DNA from: Cryptomeria japonica
Lineage: Eukaryota > Streptophyta > Pinopsida > Cupressales > Cupressaceae
DNA: 64,000 bases
Direction of reading: 5' to 3'
NCBI RefSeq assembly: GCF_030272615.1
Contig: NC_081415.1
Location: 267,271,425 to 267,335,424 of the forward strand
A model generated the notes under the pieces. It saw only the letters and a list, made by a program, of their open reading frames with translations. It made no database searches and was not told the origin of the DNA. Positions within the stretch are counted from its first letter, which is position 1; the number at the start of each line of letters is the position of its first letter. Of the stretch, positions 56,201 through 64,000 are shown one piece after another. The position numbers and the translations under genes were made by a program.

Positions 56201-56702
56201 ATGATTATGTGAAATAGGAGGATAGGCAATATAGTAGGAAGTGTTGAAAGGATGTTTTAGGGGATGGGAGGTAAAGGCAACAAATTTAGGTTGTGGCTAT
56301 TGGTGTAGCCATATGGGTATTAGGGAGATAGAAGCAAGGTTGTAACATAAATATTAGAGATGAGATTAGGCACAAGGAAACCAACACTAAGAGTGAAAAC
56401 ACCCACAAATCTTATTTGACAAGTGGGAGACCAAAGTATGGCCTCGATATATTTATGAATATATTTATTTATTATTCATGAGAATAATAAAATTGCGTAT
56501 TTATAATTTAGATTATGATGTAATAGTATTTATGATGAAAGAGAAATAAACAATTAGCTAGTAATGTAACTAGAAGCAAACCCTATTTCATTTTAAACAT
56601 TGGAATACAAACCACAAAAGTGTTATGCTTGATTAACCCTTACTCAAAGAGAATCAAGCAACCTAGTCTCTATTCCTTTCTTGCATGAAGAATTGCTTGA
56701 TT
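53228..56702. other. AT-rich interval, no gene seen
   Basis: About 3.5 kb of AT-rich DNA with no domain recognised on either strand. The plus-strand part at 55650-56400 looks like old decayed coding sequence, possibly a retrotransposon, but is full of stops. No transposon ends were found. Confidence 0.45.
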
Positions 56703-56838
56703 GGTATAGATGTGAGCTAATTAGGTCCTAAAGCATGCACAAATGAACATACAAACTAATAAAATAAACTGGTATAGATGTGAGCTAATTAGGTCCTAAA
56801 GCATGCACAAATGAACATACAAACTGATAAAATAGATT
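56703..56838. repeat. 68-bp tandem duplication
   Basis: GGTATAGATGTGAGCTAATT begins at 56703 and again at 56771. The copies are nearly identical, so the duplication is recent. Confidence 0.92.
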
Positions 56839-59800
56839 AATAAATAAACATGAATCTATAGGAAAGTACAAAACTAGAACAATGATACAGAGGTATACCT
56901 ATGATAGCAAGTAGAGCTCAAAATGGTCGATCACTAGAACTAGATGCCAGTCCTAACATGTATCCAGATGAATATGAATGCCAGATATGGTCTTAGAGGC
57001 CCTTAAACTTGCTTCCCTTAAATTTTCAAGTCAAATGGGCAAGTCACTGGTGCTAGGTGCCCTAGACCATACCTTTTTTGGTAAATTTTTTTTGGAAACT
57101 TCTATCTTTGTATACACTATGCTCCTATACCTGTAATCTAGGTTTGAACCTATATATGAATTTATAAACACATAAAAGAAGAGGGAAATTTTTTTGTGGT
57201 TGTATAGGGGCTTGCCTCGGTTAACCCCTCACTTTGGTGATTTCCACCTCCACAGATAGCTAATTTAAATATGAAACAATAGTATGTGCTTTGAACCTTA
57301 AGTGTGTCTAAGATTGTGATGAGAATAAACATAAACAAGAGCCCTAATCAAGTGTGTTAGAGTGAACCCTAAATGAGACGATCAAATATGATGCATATAT
57401 CAACTCAAGAATACATGAATCACAAAAATGAACATAGATCAAAGCAGAACTCATATTTGAAGCTAAAATGTAAAAATGTAAGAATGACATGAAATTGTAC
57501 CAAACCCTTAAGGAGAGATGCAAGCCAATCATCAATTAGTTATTCACTATCATCCTCCAACATTCATTGAATTTTTCATCATGATGAACAATGTTTGATG
57601 AATATTTGATGTTGTTGATTATTCCTTGTATTTACAGACTTAAATAGACTCACTTTTGGCAATAATTTTGCATCATAAGGATATCATAAAGTTGCATTAT
57701 TCTAGATTGATCTCACAAATGAGAAAAGTAAATTGTTTATATATGAGTTACAAGCTTTATTTTGATAAATGACCAACATAAAACAACCATATCCAAAAAT
57801 TGAGACAAAATTCTGCAATGTTAAGGCCAACACATTAATCTCCCAAAATTTTGACATATAAGAGTCAGACACTAGAGTGAATTGGAAATGACTTGACAAA
57901 ATAGGCCTCGCTTTTATGAAAAGTGAGATATCAGGATCATAATATTGGATCCAGACAATATTTTTAATTGACAACAATTAAATGTACAATAAAGTGTGTT
58001 GAAAATTAAAATAGGATAAGACCAATCCTCTTGAGTTGAAGGTTTTATTCAACTTTGGAGATGGTCCCTGCAACTACGAATTTCGATAAAGGATTCATAA
58101 CATAGCATTATCTAACCACGAAAACTAACAAGTTATGAAAAACACTCCTAATTCAATCAATGAAAGCATGAAGACAAGATTCAAAGTAAAGTAAACACAA
58201 ACCAAAATGCAAAATCTCCTCCATGTGATTCCATTGTCCTTTCACCTTCAAATGGGATTTTGTGGATTTCACGTACAAGTGAAAAGTTTAATTGGAAGCA
58301 AGTTTGCAAAGTGAAAACGACAACATAAGGGTACTCAAAGCATGGTTAGTTTTTTTATTGAAAAAAAAATTGCTCCATTTATAAACCTATTGATGAGGAT
58401 TCAAAAAGGGCAACAAAATAAGAAATTGGCATGACTTGTGACAAGAGTATGACAAATTTGATTGGAAAAATTTCATGACAAATTCCTTTTGAAAATATGA
58501 CAAATTAGGAGATATTGGTGCAAAATGAATATGAAATGATTAGGAGGAAAAATAGCCCTTTGATTTATGACAAATTGAGAGCAATAATTGCTCCTTGATT
58601 GAATGACACATAAGAGAGAAAATAGCATCATAACTTATGACATGATTGAGCACAAAAAGAGGAGCCAATTAGTGAGAATAATTAGTACAAATTTGAAATT
58701 AGATGGAAAAAGGGGAAATTAGAGAAATTAGAAAATTAGGAAATAGGAATTAGGTGACATTAATTGACAAATTCTCATTTATTAATTAAGACAAAAAAGA
58801 CTAATTTGCCAATTAAATGAAGTATTTAATTGTGACACAACAGACCTAGGATAAACAAATTTATTTATCCTAAAGAGAAAAGTTAGTAGGATTAAATGAA
58901 TAAATCATTAAACCCTAGGAGGAATTAGGTCATGAAAAAATTGAAGCCAATAAAGATCACAATCAAAAGGACAAAATGACAAATATTTGATAACTGACAA
59001 GAAATCGATATTGACTAATGAAGATCAATGACAAATTAATCAAGATTGACAAAAGGATCAAATTGATAGACGACAATTGATAAAGGATCAATGAATAATT
59101 GATCCAAAATTGACGAAGATTGATGATTGATTGAGATCGATGACAAATTGATCAAAGATTGATAAAAGGTCGACTTGATGAAAGTTGACATGATACTGAG
59201 ATTGACAGAGCCTGATGATAAATTAATCACAAATTGACAAGATTAACTGATAATAGACAATTGAAATAGGATCAAAATGATCGAAAATGATTGAACATGA
59301 TTGAAAATGATTGAAAGCTAGGACAAAAACCCTAATTCGACACAAATTAGCATTGATATGAAAAAATTGATCACAACCAACTATTGCAATTGAAAAATTA
59401 TATTGACATACCTAATTCAAATGCAAGAGACTTAGAATTGAATAAGAAAGAAATATAGAGGAATGACACAATATTGACAAACAATGAAGATCGAATGTGT
59501 GAAATAGAGGAAATGTCAATAAGATGCGAAAACCCTAAAAGAAGGTCACACAGACATGTTAAAGTATGGTACCACAAGTGTTGACCATTTTTAGATTCCT
59601 ACAATCCCAAAGTTCTTAGGGGAGTGGAATAATAAAGCAAGTTCTAGGAGAGTGTGAAATTAGACTCATAATTAAGGGAGTAAAATTTACAGTTGACACT
59701 AAAAATAGAATAGTATTGATTATGATTTTAGTTGATTTTTGCAGCTAGAGTCCAAGAGAGATTTAACTTTATGAAATGAGTAATGGAAATAGTTGTTCCA

Positions 59801-60338
59801 CAAGTCCAACTAGAGCATGATGTGTGTATTAGCTAATAACCATAACTAACAAAGGAAAACATACCAATATTTTTACTCCCACAACCCATGTAAGAATTTC
59901 ATACAAGGATCAATAAAATAGACTACATAGAGCTATCATGGTGGTCATAGCACTCACTTCAGAGGCATAGGTAGTAAAATTAGAGAGGGACTAAGTGCAT
60001 GAGAGATCAAATAGATATTTCATGTAGGTCATAGCTCTCACTTTAGAGATAAAAATAGGAGATTAGAGATACTAAGGATAGGCGAAAGGAAGTACATTAT
60101 AAATGAAGGTGGACTAGTTTAGAGCCACAACACTATATCAAGTCCTACAAATCTTACATTATAGAACTAATAAGTGTATGCCTTTCTATGCAAGGTTGCA
60201 AGATTGTGTGAGAGAGTGATCAAATACAAACTTGAGATTTAAGGTATACAAGATTAGAATATTCCATAAACTCATATATAGCTAGGGACTTCAATATCAT
60301 AGACACATAGATAACCATCACTATAGGCACTAACATTG
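56839..60338. other. Decayed repeat-like interval, no gene seen
   Basis: The interval has no recognised domain. From about 58430 to 59300 short words such as GACAAATT, GATTGACAAA and TTGATCAA recur at high density on one strand, giving a low-complexity, LTR-like texture. Small frames here are products of that bias. Confidence 0.45.
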
Positions 60339-60899
60339 TCATGTCACAACCCTCCTTTATCACCTTTTTGATTTAAAATACAAACTCTATTATATTCTTT
60401 GGATAAATTATTGAATGAATATTGTAAGGGAATAAAAATAATAAACCACACACACATGGAAAATGCATATATATTTTAATTAGTTATTTAATTTCCCTCA
60501 CCCAAATTAAGGCACATGTTGTAGGAGGAATAAGAAGCTTCTAGAGGCTTCTCCACCTCCTTGCATGTAACTCCTCCCACTAAGCCTAATCAATTTGCAT
60601 GGAGGCCAAATTGGGAGAGAATCTCTTTTTTTCAATTAAAAAATTAGGTAGTGGGAATTTGAAATTTCTTTTATAAAATAGGTACAAGTTTCAAAATGAG
60701 TGTTGGCTATTCCATAAGAAATTCTGCAAGTTAAATTCTCCTTTGTAGTCCATTTTCATTGGCAGCCAAGATTTTGTTGGGAGGATTTCTCTTCAATTTG
60801 GGAGGATCAAGGAAGACTCTACACCATTTTGCAAGCACCCAGGTTCCTTCAACTTAGTTTATGCATCTTATTCTTGTGGTAGATTAGATTTGATTAAAC

Positions 60900-61345
60900 T
60901 ATTTATGAGAATGAAATTCATTTGTGTTTTGTTAAGAATTAGTTTTAGATTTTGTAGAGAATGAGATTTATTGTTTAAATGAGATTCATTGTTTAAATTT
61001 TTGATAAGAAATTAGTTTCAGATTTTGTAGAGAATGAGATTCATTGTTTAAATTCTTAGTTTTAGATTTTGTAGAGAATGAGATTCATTGTTTAAATTTT
61101 TGATAAGAAATTAGTTTCAAATTTTGTAGAGAATGAGATTCATTGTTTAAATCCTTGATATGAAATTAGTTTCAGATTTTGTAGAGAATGAGATTCATTG
61201 TTTAAATTTTTGATAAGAAATTAGTTTCAGATTTTGTAGAGAATGAGATTCATTGTTTAAATTCTTAGTTTCAGATTTTGTAGAGAATGAGATTCATTGT
61301 TTTAATTCTGATAAGAAATTAGTTTCAGATTTGAAAGAAGTAGAG
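60900..61345 (+). repeat. Tandem repeat of ~54 bp with a short variant
   Basis: The phrase TAGAGAATGAGATTCATTG recurs at about 60956, 61030, 61074, 61128, 61182, 61238 and 61291. Most units are 53-56 bp and include TTGATAAGAAATTAG. A 44-bp variant lacks that part. There are seven or eight copies. Confidence 0.9.
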
Positions 61346-61385
61346 TAAATGGAAATTAGATTCATTGCCTTCAGTTTATTTTTGA

Positions 61386-61700
61386 TAAAAATTAGATCTC
61401 CCTGTGTGTGCAAACAATTTTCTCTGTGAACAAATCTCCCTGTGTGTATAAATAAATCTTCCTTCTCTGTGAATAGATTTCCCTGTGTAAAGAACAAAAG
61501 AAATGAAAGAAAAAGATATAATTTACTTCTTTATCTGTGAATGAATTTCCCTGTGTAGGAAACAAAAGAAATGAAAGAAAAAAGATATAAACTATTCCTT
61601 TCTCTGTGAAAGAATTTCCCTGTGTGAAAAACAAAAGGAATGAAAAAGAGATAAACTATTCCCTTCTCTGTGATTGAATCTCCCTGTGTAGAAAACAAAA
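61386..61700 (+). repeat. Tandem repeat with TCTCTGTGAATGAATTTCCC core
   Basis: TCCCTGTGTG/TAG occurs six times (about 61399, 61437, 61478, 61546, 61616 and 61680), usually after CTCTGTGAA. The last four units are ~68 bp with AACAAAAGAAATGAAAG between. Minus frames reading through it are repeat artefacts. Confidence 0.88.
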
Positions 61701-61890
61701 GAAATGGGAAAAGAAGAGCAGAAGAACCCCTCTGGTTACTGCTTCATTTTGTCCCTGGAATTAATTTGCAACATTGTTATTTGCCTATTATTTACCCTGC
61801 TCTGAGTAATCTTCAATAATTTATTTTAAAAAAATTATAATACTCCTGTGTAAGAAAAATGATAATAATAATATTATAACATATATATAA

Positions 61891-61894
<4 letters not shown>

Positions 61895-61976
<82 letters not shown>
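61895..61976. repeat. (TA)n microsatellite
   Basis: About 80 bp of alternating TA. It can extrude a cruciform. The Tyr-Ile repeat frame over it is not a gene. Confidence 0.97.
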
Positions 61977-61982
<6 letters not shown>

Positions 61983-62029
61983 CCAAAAAATAAGAAATCA
62001 TATCGAACGTTAGAAAAATCTCCCAACAC

Positions 62030-62205
62030 CCCGTAACGCATGGCGTTTTCGCACTAATTGGACGTCGGCAAAGGTGCCTGGACGGTTACGTAGTAACCGT
62101 CGCAGAGTACGGGGGGCCCGCGGGTCCCCTCACCTCTGCGGACCTGCGCATGCAGGGCCGCAGGGGTGATGGGACCCGTGGTCCCCACCCCCGCCCTATC
62201 ACTAC
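62030..62205. other. GC-rich block with three strong hairpins
   Basis: In otherwise AT-rich DNA this block is GC- and CpG-rich. ACGGTTAC/GTAACCGT (62082-62100) is a perfect 8-bp stem with a 3-nt loop. The segment 62131-62168 folds with CACC, CTGCGG and CCTGC against GCAGG, CCGCAG and GGTG around a GCAT loop. GGGACC/GGTCCC (62171-62185) is a 6-bp stem with loop CGT. The minus frame here is accidental. The function is unknown; it may be part of an LTR leader. Confidence 0.75.
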
Positions 62206-62865
62206 CAAGTAATACATGTATTTAATTTTAAAGTTTTCTCTTCCCTTTTTAAATTTGTAAATTGACATTTTAAATTGGAAATTTTTTTATATGTAAATTA
62301 ATATCCCTTGTTATTTAATTTAAATTTTTATTATTTACTTTAGTTGATAGAAATGGCATTTAAGAATAATGAATTCTTTTTTTTTGTGTAAGCTATAAGA
62401 TAATGTATTTCGACTTAGAAAAATTGGGTTAATATGTAGCAAGCTCATAATTAAATTGCCTTAGTAAGTTTTAAAATCATAGACTATATTCTTTTAAAAT
62501 TTAGTTACTCAACCCATTAAGAATCGTTGGGACACTTGATTGGTCTTTAATACAAATGCTTAAATTTAATTGTTATTTTGGATTCATAGCATGCAAATTA
62601 TTTATAGAATAATTATATCTTTCATGCAATTACTATTATGCAAGTTTCATTTGTTATGCAAATTACACTTCAAAGTAGTTACTTCAATTAATTACGCTTT
62701 CTTTTTGTTATTCGTAGTTAGAAAACTAAACAAAGGAAGTTGGAAAACCAAAACTAGCAGTGTTCGGTATATATGGTGCCTCTGGGTCACGCTTACGAGT
62801 AATGACGTCGTGTTGAACTACTGCACTTAACGCCTAATAAAGCTGCATTAACGACGTCTGTGGCA
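62206..62865. other. AT-rich interval ahead of an LTR-like promoter
   Basis: No gene seen. ACGT-containing words (ATGACGTCG, ACGACGTCT) cluster at 62801-62860, just before a TATA box. These could be bZIP-type promoter sites. Confidence 0.4.
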
Positions 62866-62872
62866 TCGTCCC

Positions 62873-62879
62873 TATAAAT
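62873..62879 (+). promoter_or_regulatory. TATA box of LTR-like promoter
   Basis: TATAAAT in the context GTCCCTATAAATCGTCGG, followed by a GC-richer leader. It is a good core promoter candidate for the element that fills the right end of the window. Confidence 0.45.
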
Positions 62880-63455
62880 CGTCGGGGAGTAATAAGGGAC
62901 ATTTGGAAGTTAAAATCCGAGGGGCGGGTAATCCCCCTTGGATCGATAATTTAATAAGATAACTTTTGAATGAATTTCACATCCGTTGAGATAAACCAAG
63001 GTAAACCCCTCTTAGGGATGGTCAAGTTAAGAGCTCTCATGAAATTTACTTTCTTTATTTATTTATTCATCTCGAAGGGATATTGGTGATTTGCAATTGG
63101 GTGACACTCATGATAAGTATTAGGACCTAGTTTTTTGTTTAGGCCACAAGCAATAGGCCATCTTGAGCCTTCGCTTAAGTGCTACCATCGTGGGTAGCAA
63201 CCGCAGAGAAACTGTCTGGGACACTGACCCTAGAAAGGGTTGCGTACCCACAAATCAGTTTACATCAAACCATAGATTAGAAAATAGAACTACATACTTT
63301 ACGCCTTGATCCCGTGCCGAAGCGGGTATGTAGGCAGTCTTGGGACGGAGTTGTCCCTCGTACTCAGGCGTTCGTGGGTGGGGTCTAGGGTTGATTGAGT
63401 AAGAATCCTAAATGAAAAATAAGATAATCAATTTAATTCAATGCATACTCGGAAG
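62880..63455 (+). mobile_element. LTR-like leader, element continues to the right
   Basis: The phrase GGGTATGTAGGCAGTCTTGG near 63325 resembles the GGGATACGTAGGCAGC-type motif of plant LTRs. No coding sequence, primer site or LTR end is visible. Two further fold-backs occur here: CCCG...CGGG around 63310 and GGGAC...GTCCC around 63341-63356. Confidence 0.4.
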
Positions 63456-63797
63456 GAATCCCGTATGGATTCGCTTGACTTCCCGAGGCTTTAAGCCAAA
63501 TTCCGAGGCGGAATTCAAGCTTGTGTTATTTTTAAATTACTCCTAAGGACGGCGACCTCGGTGCATTCTTGCTAGAAGAATGTAGTACTTAGTGAGGGGC
63601 TCAGGACCCGAATGGTCTCGATGAGTCTAAGTCTCTGGCTAGAGCATCTCCTATCCCGTTTGGATGGATGCCTACCCCGTATGGGTAGATGCCTATCCCG
63701 TATTGGATAGATGGATTTACGTCCCGTATGGACAATTGCCTAACCCGTATGGTTAGAAGCTCATCCCGAATGGATGAATGCCTAATCCTAATTGGAT
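63456..63797 (+). repeat. Array of mini-hairpins with constant loop and covarying stems
   Basis: Nine short hairpins share a core of CC-CGTAT-GG or close variants. Positions and stems are: 63456-63472 GAATCC/GGATTC; 63605-63617 GACC/GGTC; 63653-63665 ATCC/GGAT; 63673-63687 TACCC/GGGTA; 63694-63709 TATCC/GGATA; 63721-63733 GTCC/GGAC; 63741-63755 TAACC/GGTTA; 63762-63776 CATCC/GGATG; 63785-63797 ATCC/GGAT. Loops are CGTAT, CGAAT, CGTTT, CGTATT or TAATT. Between units lies GATGCC or a variant. The stem bases differ from unit to unit but remain paired. The minus frame 63601-63816 reflects the repeat and is not a gene. Confidence 0.9.
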
Positions 63798-64000
63798 GGA
63801 TGCCTAGAGTATGCAATTGAATAAAACATAATAAAGAAAAAAAAATATACTCAATTTTTGTGGGATGAATTATGGTGGGTTATTACATGTCACTTACTCC
63901 CAAGGATCACAATGTGTTAGCTGAGAGGTTAGAGATACATGCCTAGATGTCAATGTGTGTATTCACATAATATTTTTTTATAGTGTTGGACTCTTGTTAT
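63798..64000. other. Right edge of the window, no feature
   Basis: An A-rich run near 63835 and ordinary sequence follow the hairpin array. Nothing recognisable. Confidence 0.5.

Larger units (their letters stand above)
60339..61976 (+). mobile_element. Probable LTR with internal tandem repeats
   Basis: TGTCACAACCCTCC near 60344 has the look of an LTR start and a TATA-like TTTTATAAAATAG lies near 60668. Downstream leader sequence contains two tandem arrays and ends in a TA microsatellite. No matching 3' end, primer site or target duplication was found, so the call is tentative. Confidence 0.4.

Noticed and set aside
61813-62001. Minus-strand frame of Tyr-Ile repeats
   Set aside because: It is only the translation of the TA microsatellite.
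62086-62268. Minus-strand frame over the GC-rich hairpin block
   Set aside because: The frame exists because GC-rich sequence lacks stops. It has no domain and lies over fold-back structures.
63601-63816. Minus-strand frame with repeated Ile-Arg phrases
   Set aside because: It is the translation of the mini-hairpin array; the array itself is the real signal.

Overview
This 64-kb window reads as nuclear DNA of a plant with a very large, repeat-choked genome. A gymnosperm, probably a conifer, is the best guess, from long introns packed with transposons and LTR styles such as TGTAATGTCCCC... and ...ACACGTCAACA. The lineage is an inference. I see no rRNA, tRNA, CRISPR or prokaryote-type operon. 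Almost everything is transposable elements, many nested. One host gene is visible: a DUF1365-family gene on the minus strand. Exon 1 is at 31494-31843 and exon 2 at 21381-21492; they join in frame across a 10-kb intron, and later exons are not found.

Layout. 1-1500: nine ~167-bp tandem units. 1500-3870: LTR sequence with two TATA boxes, ending ACACGTCAACA, which cuts off a minus-strand LINE (3871-6480; ORF1 plus endonuclease, no reverse transcriptase). 6650-7737: deleted hAT transposon with an exact 8-bp target duplication. 9006-16173: a complete minus-strand Copia-type LTR element without pol; it carries a gag-like ORF and a long accessory ORF. 16684-18397: solo LTR with an exact 5-bp target duplication. 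21381-31843: the DUF1365 exons, with remnants of an RTE-type LINE, a Ty3 gag-protease, and a plus-strand Copia split by a LINE 3' end (26290-29613, 15-bp target duplication). That LINE has an extra ORF after its RNase H. 31890-32200: an inverted partial copy of the DUF1365 first exon. 32690-33915: eroded LINE. 36495-53222: an autonomous-type Copia, decayed, with exact CTTTA target duplication; its 5' LTR is split by a 10.1-kb CACTA transposon (42992-53087). 53228-64000: AT-rich decayed sequence, then LTR-like DNA rich in tandem repeats and hairpins.

The most exciting part is inside the CACTA element. It carries several pieces of a plant de novo DNA methyltransferase gene of the DRM class, arranged as inverted repeats: one with ~1.25-kb arms (50252-52765) and two short miRNA-precursor-like hairpins (around 46079-46178 and 48101-48331). 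All three share the same 26-nt loop position. The pieces stop before the catalytic Pro-Cys motif, so no enzyme can be made, but transcripts would fold into double-stranded RNA matching DRM mRNA. Rice has an analogue: CACTA-borne miR820 targets OsDRM2. This element therefore looks like a transposon-encoded RNA counter-defence against host methylation, caught with both long-hairpin and miRNA-like stages in one element.

Second-tier observations are: an array of mini-hairpins with a constant CGTAT-type loop and covarying stems (63456-63797); a pol-less Copia that shares its primer site and polypurine tract with the pol-bearing Copia nearby; and accessory proteins of similar architecture in the Copia and in the LINE.
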